Source of the DNA: Acephala macrosclerotiorum
Lineage: Eukaryota > Ascomycota > Leotiomycetes > Helotiales > Mollisiaceae
Reading direction: 5' to 3'
NCBI GenBank assembly: GCA_014904845.1
Contig: MU119645.1
Coordinates: forward strand, 1 to 34,347
DNA length: 34,347 nt
A program made the translations under genes and the position numbers. This document shows, piece after piece, positions 23,601-34,347 of this stretch (position 1 is its first letter; each line of letters opens with the position of its first letter). The notes under the pieces were generated by a model. It made no database searches, was not told where the DNA came from, and worked only from the letters and a program-made list of their open reading frames with translations.

Positions 23601-24054
23601 TGAAATTTCCTATTAAATTCATTTTTACAATTTCTTTATACGACTATTTTAATTATTTTTCTTCATTTGCGATATTTACTAATACTTTTAAAACTTTAAT
23701 AAATCGTTTTTTCGATATCTATACTTCGTTTATTCGCAATATTTTATGTAGTTTTCTTTTTGTATTTCCGTTTATTTTTTTCTTAAACATTTCTTTTGTC
23801 TATTCTAAAAATATTTCTCTATATTTCATTTATAATTCATAGTCTTAATTACTCCTCGCTTTAAAACTCTATATCTATTCCAATGTATATTGTATTAAAT
23901 CGAAAAATAAAAAAAATAGTAAAGAAACTTTTTTTTGATTAAAATTATACTTTAAAAATATATAATCGTACTTTCGAAAAGTATTTTGTCGAGTTATATC
24001 GTACTCGATAAATATATTAATTCGACGAGTTTTCGTATCGAACTCGTAAGAATT

Positions 24055-24055
<1 letters not shown>

Positions 24056-24088
<33 letters not shown>
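24056..24088. repeat. 33-base T homopolymer inside Y1
   Basis: An uninterrupted T run (poly-A in the element's orientation) in the 5' interior of Y1, about 285 bp inside the 5' LTR. Its length may be unreliable in an assembly. Confidence 0.9.
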
Positions 24089-24092
<4 letters not shown>

Positions 24093-24372
24093 AATTACAA
24101 TAAAGTACTCATTGTTAATACGCGATAAAACGTAAAATAAAAAATCAATCAATTTCAAATCGAAAAAAACAAAGCGAACGTAAAATCGCAATATTCTTTG
24201 AAAATTTAGTAATTTTTTTTAGTACAAATAAAAACTACTTTTTTTTACGTTCAATTAAACTAATAAATTGCGTACAATTTAAACTTTTTTATTCGATCGA
24301 TTTTATTCAATTGCTATTTTTTCGTAAGTAATTTTACTATTCTATAATCGAACGAATTCAATTATTAATCAA

Positions 24373-24601
24373 TATTAAAACGTTCGAAAACAAATCACGA
24401 AATACTAAAATTTTAATTTAATATCAATAATTCAATTTTATCTGCTTTTTCTTAGAAGGGGTATTTCTTTACCTATATAATTAAATAGAGTAAACGTAAA
24501 ATTAAAAAATGAATACTAAAACAATTATTGTCAAAAGTAATAGAAATTATAATTAAGATCATTTAATCGATCGCTTAAACGATCACATGATTGAACCGAC
24601 A
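24373..24601 (-). repeat. Y1 right LTR (5' LTR of the element)
   Basis: Runs from TATTAAAACGTTCGAAAAC to GAACCGACA. Just outside it toward the interior, the minus strand reads TTGATTAATAATTGAATTCG, the likely but damaged primer-binding-site position. The same sequence follows Y2's left LTR. Confidence 0.92.
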
Positions 24602-25564
24602 AATATTATATTTTATTATAATGAGTTTATATGATTATATTGAAAGAAATAATAAAATATATTACGAAAAAATAAATATTATAAATAGTAATAAAAGTTT
24701 GTAATAATTTAATAAAATTAAATGGATTTGTATTAATTTTATTAATATTTGAAATATATTTTAAAATTTTCAATATAGATATTTTTATGTTAATAATAAT
24801 AAAAAAAGTAAATGCGATTTGTAAAACAATAAACGAATTTCGTTGTATACAAATTAAACGATAAATTAATAATACGTTAATAATAAGAAATAGTTTTAAT
24901 ATTTTAATAATTTAAATTTATTAATTAATTTCGAAGTTCGAATTTTTAAAGAATACAAAGAATAGAAAAGATTATATAAATTGTTAATAATTACGAGTAA
25001 AAAGTATATTATATAATTATTTTATGAATTGGTAAATTTTAAATTAATTGTAATTAAATTTTATTTTCGAAAGTTGTAAATTGAAAAATCGATAAAAAAA
25101 TAATTTATGAGAATTATATAAAAAAACGAAAAATTGAAAACGGTAAATATAATATAAAAAAAACAAAAATTAAAAAAACGATAATAGTAATTATTTAATT
25201 TCAATTGAAAATTAATTTAAATATTATAAACGATTAAAAAGTGCGAAAAATAAATTTAAATTTATAATTTATTTCGAATAAAAATATTTTGATTTTACGA
25301 ATATTAATAATAATAATAGTAATTTTACGAATAATAAGAATTTCAATTAATATTATATAGAAAAAAAAATTACGATTAATATAATTTATATAACGAATAA
25401 AAAAAACGAATATAAAATTTGTAATCAAATTATAAAAAGAAAGAATTATTATTATATTTGGAAATTTTTTTAAAGTTTTATAATAAAAAAAATGAAATAA
25501 ATTGTTTATAAAAAACGTGTTTAAATTTATATAATACGATTTAATTACGTATAAAAATATTTCG

Positions 25565-25740
25565 ATTTTTAAGTTTAAATTGATATATGAAATTAAAAAT
25601 AAAATAACGAACGAATTATATAAAAAAACGAGAATTGTAATTTAAATTTTTAATAATAAATTGAAAAAAATTATTTTTATAGAATTTTTTATTATTTAAC
25701 GAGTAAATTAAAGAACAATTTTAATTTTGATTTTAGTTTT
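25565..25740 (+). pseudogene. X Copia reverse transcriptase N-terminal remnant
   Basis: Starting at ATT 25565 the + frame reads IFKFKLIYEIKNKITNELYK, then KTRIVI, a stop and IFNNK. This is the same block as in Y1 (IFDSKLVNEIKN...EKSRFVI). It fixes X as Copia and as pointing right. Confidence 0.75.
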
Positions 25741-26536
25741 GATTTAAGATTACAATTTTGTAGTATAGTTATAAGACGTTACGTAAATATATACGCAATT
25801 GTAAATTTTAATTTAATGAATAATTTTTATTAATTTGTTAAAAAAAATAATATATTTTTATTTTAAAAAAATAATTATAATTGTAAAAAAATTATTGTAT
25901 AAATTCGTAGAAGTAAATATTTATTGATTTGTTATATATTATAAATATTATATTTTCGAATTGAAAATAGAATTTTTAATATATAATTTTTGTTTTTTGA
26001 TTGGAAAAAATAGAAAAATATTCGAGATTATTAGTATACAAATAAACGATATATTAAAATTATCGATATTGTAATTTATAGACTTGAAAAAAAAGAAATT
26101 GAAAAAGATTAAATTGTAAACAAAGAATAAAAAATATTTAATATTTACAAATTAATTAATATTTAACGATAGAATTATATAATTACGAAATGAAAATAAA
26201 ATACGATTTAAATAAAAAAATTAAAATAAAAAAATCGAATTTATTAATTTAAAGATTACAAATTATTTTGATTAATATTGAAAGTAATAAGTTCGCGAAA
26301 CGTATATTGCGTTTATTTATTAATTAAAAATTGCTTTTGATTTGTTAATCGTTGTATAATATTAAATTTTAATAGAAAAAAATGTAATAATTTTAAATAA
26401 AAAATTGAAATAGTAATAAAACAATTTATTGTACGATATTTATTATATTTCGATCGATTTAAAAATAATTAAAATATTCGTATTTATGAATAATTTATAC
26501 GCTAATAATATTAATTTGAGTTCGTAGATTGAATAC

Positions 26537-27000
26537 GTGATTATAATCGCTAATAAAATTCGAACGAAAAACGATTTTAAAATAAAAAACAATTTAATAT
26601 ATTGGAATTTTATAAAGTGTAAAAAAATTACTAAAAGCGTTTTAATATTTGAAATTTATAAAATGGTTAATAGAATAAATATAATAATTGTAATAATTTT
26701 TATTATTAATATAATCGTAAAATAATTCGATTTATTTAATATTTTTATTGTTATTTGTACGAATTCGTATTTTTTATATAATTGTTTAATAAAATTAAAA
26801 ACAATAAATAAAAAACGTTTTATAATTGATATTATAATTTTGAAATAATTATACGAATATAAAGAATTGTAAAAAGTGCAATAAATATATAAAAATGATA
26901 ATTTGATAAACGTTATAATAAAATTCAATTTAAATAAAATTTTGTAAACGTTTATTAATACGAATAATTTTATGATTAAAATAGAAAAATAAGTAAAAAA
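26537..27000 (+). pseudogene. X Copia RNase H remnant
   Basis: One + frame reads NFIKCKKITKSVLIFEIYKM, then after a TAA ICTNSYFLYNCLIKLKTINK, KKRFIIDIIILK, and after further stops NDNLINVIIKFNLNK and INTNNFMIKIE. Order and spacing match Y1's RNase H. The position of the TDS Asp reads Asn (TNS), as a minus-strand C-to-T change would give. The minus-strand ORF at 26656-26928 is a shadow. Confidence 0.8.
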
Positions 27001-28010
27001 AAATGAGATTTAGAATAGAATTGAAATTTTATTTTTTTGAATTAAGCGAATTAATTTATTTCGAGTTAAATTTTTAAAAATATAAAAATATAATTAATTG
27101 TTATTAATTAATTACGTAAATTGCAAATTAAAATATTCGATTATTGATTTTATAATTTTATTATTTAATTTATTTATTTTATTATTAATTTTTCAATTTT
27201 ATTAATAATAATATTAAATATAATTTTTTTATTATAGTAAATCAATTTCAAAATTTTATTACGTTTTAGTAAATTTCGATTTTATTAGTTGAACTTTAAA
27301 TCGATTGAAATATTGTATTGTAAAAATTCGATCGTGTTTAAAACGCGTCGAATTATTAATATTTTTGATAATTATATAATGTGATTAATACTACGAATAA
27401 AAATTTATTAATTGTATAAAATACGATTTTTTAAAGTATGATATAAATAGAAGAAAATTTTATAGTTTGAATATAAAATAATTAAATTATTAATTTAATT
27501 ATTTTTTTAATTTCGATTATTAATTTGTGTATTGATTAATATTTTTTTGATTTTTTTGCGAATATATAAATAATTGAAAATTGAAACGATATAATTTGTA
27601 ATATTCTTTTTATTATAATTAAAGTATTATTGAATTAAATTTTATATTAATTTTATAAAAAAAAAAAAATTAATTAAAGTAAAAATTGAAATATATATAA
27701 AAAAAAAAAAAAATATATAATACGAAATATTGAAATTAGAGAATATTTTTTGTTTTAAAATAAGTTTTTTTTTTAAAAAAAATTATTTAATTGACGTTAT
27801 ATGAAAAAGTTGTAATTTTATAAGAAGTTTATAATATGATTAATATAATTATAAAATTTTTTATTTTTTTTTTTAAATGAGCGATTTTTTATAATCGTTT
27901 TATAAGTATTAGATTTTTAAATTACGAGATTATTTATTGAGTCTACGATTGAGTAAAAAATTACGTTAAAAAATGAATTGAATTTTTATTATAAAAATAG
28001 AAATTACTAA

Positions 28011-28203
28011 TATTGAAATATATATACGTGTTTATTACGTGTTTTAATTAAAGAGAATTAACGTAAAATTTGAAAATATATTAATATTTTCGATTTTAGA
28101 TTTAATTCTTTAAATAATCAATAATTTTTATATTCAATACGTAAAAACTATAATTATTGAACGTAATATATTAATATATTCGAGTATTTTAATATTACTA
28201 ATA
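28011..28203 (+). repeat. X 3' LTR (193 bp)
   Basis: Begins TATTGAAATATATATACG and ends ACTAATA. Differences from the 5' copy are mainly transitions (for example TG/TA at the start, TTCG/TTTG, ACTATAA/ACTACGA). Followed directly by the TSD copy AAAAT. Confidence 0.9.
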
Positions 28204-28271
28204 AAAATTATAATTATAATTAATTACGTAATTTTAATAAAAAATAATATTTTTTGAAATTATAAAAATTT

Positions 28272-28500
28272 TATTAATTTAATTAAATAATTATTTAAAA
28301 AATCGATTAAATAATTCGAATTATAATTTTTATTATTTTTAATAATAATTATTCTAATGTTTATTTTTTAATTTTACGTCTATTTTATTTAATTATATAA
28401 ATAAATAAATACTTTTTTTAAAAAAAAATAAACAAAATTAAATTATTAATATTAAATTAAAATTTTAATATTTTGTAATTTGTTTTTAAACGTATTAATA
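28272..28500 (+). repeat. Y2 5' LTR (229 bp)
   Basis: Begins TATTAATTTAATTAAATAAT and ends CGTATTAATA. Against the reverse complement of Y1's left LTR (start TGTCGATTCAATCATGTGAT) nearly all differences are G-to-A or C-to-T. Confidence 0.9.
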
Positions 28501-31500
28501 TTAATTAATAATTAAATTCGTTCGATTACAAAATAATAAAATTACTTACGAAAAAATAATAATTAAATAAAATTAATCGAACAAAAAAACTTAAATTGTA
28601 TACAATTTATTAATTCAATTAAATATAAAAAAAAATTTATTTATATTAAAAAAAATTATTAAATTTTCAAAAAATATTACAATTTTACGTTTGTTTTAAT
28701 TTTCTCGATTTAAAATTAATTAATTTTTTATTTTATATTTTATCGTATATTAATAATAAATACTTTATTATAATTTCTATAAACTCGATATAAAAACTCA
28801 TTAAATTATTATATTTATCGAATACAATACAATCTAATAAAACGCTTTTTTAAAATACGATTACATTTTTTCAAAATACAATTTTAATTAAAAAAAAATT
28901 CTTTTATTACTTTTTTTATTTCTCGATTTAATATAATATATATTAAAATAAATACAAAATTTCAAAACGAAAAATAATCAAAACTATAAATTATAAATAA
29001 AAAAAAACAATCAAAATAATCATATAAAAAAATCGTAAAAATAAATTTAATAAAAAACTTTAATTTATAAAAAAATACAATTAATTCAAAAATAAAACAA
29101 ATTTAAAAAATAATATTTTCTATTATTTTTATTAAAAAAATTAAAAAAATAATATTAATATTTTCGATTTTTTTTTTTCAATTATTAAAACTTACTATAG
29201 AATTTTCTATAAAACAAACGATATTATTCGAATATATAATACTTTAAAAAACAATTTCAAAAATACAATAAAATATTATTATTAAATTTATTATTAAAAA
29301 ATAAAAACTTGAAACGAAATTCGTCGTTTTTATTATTATTAAAAATTAAAAAATTATCAAAAAAATTTAATCGATTAATATATAATTTTAATCGCGAAAA
29401 TCAAATAATATTTAATTATTTTTATAAAAATTTATAATAATAAATTCAAATATTATAAAAAAAAAATTTATTAAATATATTTATACGAATATTCAAAAAC
29501 TTATATTCAAAAACAAATATTAAATTCGAAAATTATCGTAATACGTTTTCAATTATATTTATTAATAAAACTAATAAATTCTATTATTAAAAACTCATTA
29601 AAAAAAACTTTTTTTTCAATAAAATAATCAAAATCGTAAAATCGAATTTCGAAATTAAAAAACGTCGAAATCGAATATTCAATTAATAAAACACGATTAT
29701 ATTTATTATAATTTAAACGCAAAATTCAAATAAAACGATTTTTAAATACTTTGAAATATTATATCAAAAATTAATCTAAAAACAATTTAATTTACATTCA
29801 AATATACGAATAAAAATTATTATACGAAATAAATTTTATTATATTTATTAAAATATATTAAAATATTATTAAACGCTTTTTCAATTTTTATTAAACTTTG
29901 AAATTATATACGAAAACGTTTATAATACGATTTTATTTTAAACGAAAATAAAAATAATTTTTAAAATTTTTATAATCGAAAAAAAAAAAATATTTATCAA
30001 AATACGAACGAATTATATTTTGCAAATCGCAAATATTTCAATAAAAATACTCAATATAATAATCGAACTAATTATAAAAAATTAATAATATATTAATACA
30101 AAAAAAATATTTTATTTATAAAAACTCAAATTATTAAAATATTCGTTATACGTCAAAAAAAAAAAAAAATATACAACGACTTTAAAAAATCGAAATTGTT
30201 CAATAAAAACAAAATAATTTAATTTGTAATTAAATTCGAAAAATTAAATTTTAATATTACTGAAAAATACAAACAATTTTTCGTTAAAATTATTAAAAAA
30301 AAAATTTATTCAAAAATAATATTATATAATTAATTAATTATTTTATAATATTTTATAATACGATTAATAAACTTAAAATTATCGAATTATTTAATTATTA
30401 ATCAATTTATTATACAATATTAAATATCGTAATATAATTAAAATCGTTATATATTAAATATTTTTAAATATTATAATCGATATTAACGTCGTTTAACGAT
30501 TTATTATTAATAAAAATCAATATTTAATTTTTTAACAAATTTGAAATATTAAATTAAACGAATTCAAAATTAAAAAAATAATAATTAAATTCGAAATCAA
30601 TAAAATTTCATTTTTTGAAACTATTAATATTAATATATTAATTAAATATATTACGTTTTACGTAATTTTAATAAACGTATTTTTTTTTTTTTTTTTAAAT
30701 ATAAACAAATTACAAATTAAATTCGATAATTTCAATAATATATTTATTTAAAATAAACGACGTACGTTTATTATTAAAATATTTAAATATTTTTAAATAT
30801 TATTTAATTTATTCGAAAATTTAATCTATAGTAATTATAAAAATTTTATAATAAAAATCGATTTTATTATTTATTATTTGATTAAAACGAAATTTAAACG
30901 ATTATATAAATATTTTAAATATTTATCGATTATCAAATTCGCGCAAATATTAAAACGTAAAAAATATTTTACAAATTTCAAAAAAATCAAAAAAATAATA
31001 AAATTCTATTAATAATATTAAATAAACAATAAATTTTTCGATCGTTTTAAATTTACATTACGTAATAATTATAATTTTAATTATTTCGTTTATTTAAACG
31101 TATTATAAAACGACGAGAAATTAATATTTCAAATCGTAAACGAAATTATAATATTTTAAATTACGAGATTTTTTATTAATATATCGATAAAAAAAATATA
31201 AAACGTTTTTCAAGTAAATTAAATTAATATTTATTATTTATAATCTCAAAATAAATTTCAATTTCAAAATTTTTTATAATAATATTAAAAATATAAATAT
31301 CGATTTAAAAATTATATTAATAAAAATTTATAATTTAATTAATTTAATAAAAAAATATTATATTTTATTAAAACGTATATATAATATATTATTTCGCGAA
31401 TTTTTTAATTTATAAAAAAAAAACGATTTCAAATAACGATTAAAACAATTAATAATATAATAAAATTAAATAATATTATTTTCAAATATTATAATAAAAC

Positions 31501-32099
31501 AATAAAAAATACAATAATTATAATTCGAAAATATTATATTATTCGTTAAATTAATAACGTTTTACAAATAAAAAATAATTTATAAAATTATTATTTAATC
31601 GATTTATTTTTAAATTCAAATATATTTATTTAAAAAAAAATAAAAAAAATAAAAAAAATTATATACGTTTTTAATAATAAATAAAAAAATATATTAATTG
31701 TAATTATTAAATAAATTAAAAATTTTTTATAGTATTATAATAAAATTATTTTATTGAAATTTCGAGTAATTTAAAAAACAATTAAAAAATCATTTATTAA
31801 AAAAAAACTTATTAAAAAATTTAAATTCAAAATTAAATTTTTTTTTTTAATTTATTTCATTCAATTAAAAAATTTTTATATATTTCAAAAAAAAATTATA
31901 TTTATTTCGAATTATAATAAAAATTTTTTTTATATTTTTAATTTCAATAAATATATTTATATAATAATTTATATAAATATAAAAATTTTTAAAATTTATT
32001 TAATCGAGAAAAAAACTAAAAATAAACAATTATTTATAGATTTTTATATAAAAAAAATTATTATTATTTTAAGTAATTCGTTTACAATTTTTCATAAAA

Positions 32100-32260
32100 A
32101 AAATTTAATAAATTAATCGCAAAAAAAATCTTTAAATTAATTTTTAATAATTCAAAAAAAATTAACAATTAACGAATTTTCGATTTAAAACTAATAAACG
32201 AAATCAAAAATATAAAAACGATAATTTTATACAAAAAATCTCGTTTTATAATTTAATAAT
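32100..32260 (+). pseudogene. Y2 Copia reverse transcriptase remnant
   Basis: The + strand reads NKLIAKKIFKLIFNNSKK, then IFDLKLINEIKNIKTIILYK and KSRFII. It is the direct counterpart of Y1 20308-20225, with extra G-to-A changes (E to K). Confidence 0.75.
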
Positions 32261-33234
32261 AAAAACAAAAAAATAATATTAATTCAATTTTCGATTATTT
32301 AACGTATTAATTAACGAATTATTATTATTTTATTTTTATTTTTTAAATTCAAAAAAATCAATTTTTATTTAAAAAATATTATTCAAATATACGTACAATT
32401 AATAATTTTATTAATACGTATTATTTTTATTAAATCTTCGAAAAAAATAACGAATAAATTTCTATTAAACGTCGTTTTCAAAATAATTAAATCTTTTTAC
32501 AAAATTTTAAAAACGAAAATATATTAATATAAAACGTACAACGTTTATTATAAAAACAAATTTTCGATAAAATTTTTAATTTTCGATTTTTATTTATTTA
32601 TTACAAAAAATAATTGTATTTTATTCGAAATAATCAATATATAAATTAATAATACGTTTATTTTAAAAAATTAAATTTTTATAAAATTAAAAAACTTTAA
32701 ACTATAAAAAATCAAATTATTAATTAAATTTATAAAAATTTTTATATTGAATATTTTTTTATTATTTAACGAATATAAATTAATAATAAACGAAATTAAA
32801 AATAAAATAAATATTTAAATTTAATTAATTTGAAATTAAATTTTTATAAATAAATATATTTCAAATAATATATTCGAAAAATATATATTAATTCTATTTA
32901 TTAATTAAAAACTACGTACAATATATCGACGATAATTTAATATTAAAATCTCGAGAAAAAACAAATTATAACGTTAAATAAACGATTATAATAACAAATA
33001 AACAATTTTAATCGTAAATTTCGATTTTTTTATTTAAATTTATATTTAATAAAATTTTTCGTTTTTGTAAACGATTTTTTTATTATAAATAAAAATCTCA
33101 ATTTATAGATTAAATATATTGTTATTTTTGATAATAAAACTTATAATAATAAATAATTCGAATTACGAAATAATTTAATTTATTAAAATTTAATAAAATA
33201 CAAAAAAATTATTTATATTATTTTAATTTTTGAA

Positions 33235-33600
33235 TTATATATAATAATAATAAAAATTAATATAAAAATTTCGATTTTTATTACTTTTAATTTTATTATA
33301 AAACAATTAAAATTAAATTCAATTTTTGTAATTATTTGTATCGATTTTTTTTTTTTTACGAATATATAATTAAATTCGATATTATTAAAAAAAATCGTTT
33401 TATAATCGATATTATAATTATCAAATAATTATACGAATATAAATTTTTTTTAAAAATTCAATAAATTATTAAAAATAGTAATTCAATTAATATTATAATC
33501 AAATTTAATATTAATAAATTATTTGAATTATTTATTAATATTAATCGTTTTAATATTAAAATATAAAAATAAATATAACGTTTTAAAGTCTAAAAATCAA
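33235..33600 (+). pseudogene. Y2 Copia RNase H remnant
   Basis: The + strand reads ISIFITFNFIIKQLKLNSIF, then VIICIDFFFFYEYIIKFDII and NRFIIDIIIIK. Counterpart of Y1 19190-19021 with further damage and stops. Confidence 0.75.
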
Positions 33601-33956
33601 TCGACGAAAACGAAAATAATAAAAAAAGTAATTATTAAAAAAAACAACGTCAAAAAAAAAAACGTATAATTATTATTTTAATATTTTTAGTATTTTTCAA
33701 TATTTTTAATATTCTCGAAAATAGAATTTTCGATTGATTTAAAGATTATAAATATCGAGTTTAAAGAAATTTTTTTAAGTTTAATTTAATCAATTAAATA
33801 TTACAATACGTAATAACGATTAATTTACGATTAAATTTTTTTTTTAATATTTAATAGCGAAATAATGTATTAATAATCGCAATAATATTTTTTTTTGATT
33901 TTGATTTACGAATTAAAAAAAGCGTTTTTTTTTTTTAAAAAAAAAAAAATTGTTAA

Positions 33957-34187
33957 TATCGATTCAATCAAATAATTACTTAAAAAATCGATTAAATAAT
34001 TCAAATTATAATTTTTATTATTTTTAATAATAATTATTTTAATATTTATTTTTTAATTTTACGTTTATTTTATTTAATTATATAAATAAATAAATACTTT
34101 TTTTTAAAAAAAAAACAAATAAAATTGAATTATTAATATTAAATTAAAATTTTAATATTTTGTAATTTGTTTTTAAACGTATTAATA
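33957..34187 (+). repeat. Y2 3' LTR (231 bp)
   Basis: Begins TATCGATTCAATCAAATAAT and ends CGTATTAATA. Preceded by an A-rich run and TTGTTAA, which corresponds to Y1's AAAAAGAAAATTGCTAG polypurine-type stretch. The 2-bp length gain lies in an A/T homopolymer. Confidence 0.9.
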
Positions 34188-34347
34188 AATTTTATTTGAT
34201 TTATAATAAAATAATAAAAATTCGAAAATTCGAAATAGAAAATTAAATCGAAAATTTAGCATTTCATTAAACTCGCTTATAGCGCGCGCGATACTAGCTT
34301 TGTTCTAACTTTAAAATTGCCGATTGATCAGATTTTAATTTAAAGCT
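34188..34347. other. Right flank of Y2, return to normal composition
   Basis: 34188-34192 is the TSD copy. AT-rich sequence continues to about 34255, then C/G of all contexts returns abruptly (CTCGCTTATAGCGCGCGCG at about 34271). No gene is visible before the window ends. Confidence 0.6.

Larger units (their letters stand above)
18271..24601 (-). mobile_element. Element Y1: Ty1/Copia LTR retrotransposon nested in X
   Basis: 6331 bp. LTRs 18271-18499 and 24373-24601 (229 bp each) with flanking duplication AATAT (18266-18270 and 24602-24606). It points left: RNase H remnant (19257-18840) and reverse transcriptase remnant (20643-20225) read on the minus strand, and the purine-rich AAAAAGAAAATTGCTAG abuts the left (3') LTR. 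It splits X between X's Gag and RT parts, so it is younger than X. Damage is milder and two-stranded: C and G both survive outside CpG, and 18500-18780 is nearly normal sequence. The pol frame still has many stops, so the copy is dead. Confidence 0.92.
14391..28203 (+). mobile_element. Element X: Ty1/Copia LTR retrotransposon, heavily mutated, split by Y1
   Basis: Terminal direct repeats 14391-14583 and 28011-28203, both 193 bp, flanked by the identical 5-bp duplication AAAAT (14386-14390 and 28204-28208). Without the Y1 insertion and its duplicated 5 bp, X is about 7477 bp. The sequence just inside the left LTR (TTGATTAGTA) resembles the position inside Y's 5' LTR, so X points right. Order agrees: a possible Gag zinc-knuckle trace near 16940-16990 (YYICKK), reverse transcriptase at 25565-25740, RNase H at 26537-27000. 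That order (Gag, then RT, then RNase H last) and the motifs are Copia-type. Almost every + strand C outside CpG is gone, e.g. all six C's in 17881-18060 are in CpG. No protein can be made. Confidence 0.9.
28272..34187 (+). mobile_element. Element Y2: Ty1/Copia LTR retrotransposon, same family as Y1, inverted
   Basis: 5916 bp. LTRs 28272-28500 (229 bp) and 33957-34187 (231 bp), flanked by the duplication AATTT (28267-28271 and 34188-34192). Its LTR aligns with the reverse complement of the Y1 LTR along all 229 positions, and interior landmarks match in the same order, so Y1 and Y2 are one family in opposite orientation. RT (32100-32260) and RNase H (33235-33600) remnants read on the + strand. 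It lacks about 415 bp relative to Y1. Here nearly every G outside CpG has become A while C survives, the mirror image of X. For instance, all four G's of 29521-29640 are in CpG. Dead copy. Confidence 0.92.

Noticed and set aside
23600..23842. 80-codon + strand hydrophobic ORF inside Y1
   Set aside because: Phe/Ile/Tyr-rich translation of AT-rich DNA, antisense to the element. Long T-rich runs give apparent membrane segments by chance.
14100..34260. Mitochondrial DNA or an AT-rich centromere
   Set aside because: The block has LTR pairs, target duplications and Copia pol remnants, and its AT content is explained by C-to-T damage. No mitochondrial genes or tRNAs are visible, and nothing indicates a centromere.

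Overview
The window reads as nuclear DNA of a filamentous ascomycete (Pezizomycotina, possibly Leotiomycetes; the class is a guess). The reasons are short introns (45-185 nt) with GTANGT donors, CTAAC-type branch sites and YAG acceptors, fungal gene families (fasciclin/FAS1, TPS2-type trehalose-phosphate phosphatase, fungal BTB protein), and a sharp split between a gene-bearing half of ordinary composition (1-14.1 kb) and a very AT-rich half (14.1-34.26 kb) carrying RIP-like C-to-T damage.

Gene-bearing half. A 9-bp minisatellite opens the window. Two degraded reading frames follow (about 600-1214 and 1841-2458); each stays in one frame and is broken only by stops that a C-to-T change can create. 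Next are a five-exon secreted fasciclin gene (2611-4188 +) whose GPI-type tail is out of frame with its best splice model, a two-exon glutamine-rich protein gene (5407-4594 -), a complete three-exon TPS2-type gene (9888-6881 -, 970 aa), a doubtful degraded frame (10421-11242) and a two-exon BTB-domain gene (13747-12838 -), which lies about 640 bp from the first transposon.

AT-rich half. It resolves into three Ty1/Copia LTR retrotransposons, each with both LTRs and an A/T-only 5-bp target-site duplication. Element X (14391-28203, +, 193-bp LTRs, TSD AAAAT) is interrupted by element Y1 (18271-24601, -, 229-bp LTRs, TSD AATAT). Element Y2 (28272-34187, +, 229/231-bp LTRs, TSD AATTT) belongs to the Y1 family in inverted orientation and begins 68 bp after X. 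Reverse transcriptase and RNase H remnants can be read in all three, and none can make a protein.

The most unusual signal is the mutation pattern. X has lost nearly all + strand C outside CpG but keeps its G. Y2 has lost nearly all G outside CpG but keeps its C. Y1 is milder, its two LTRs are damaged on opposite strands, and 18.50-18.78 kb is almost undamaged. The result looks like a strand-selective, largely CpG-sparing C-to-T process acting at all other dinucleotides, rather than the CpA-dominated pattern known from Neurospora.
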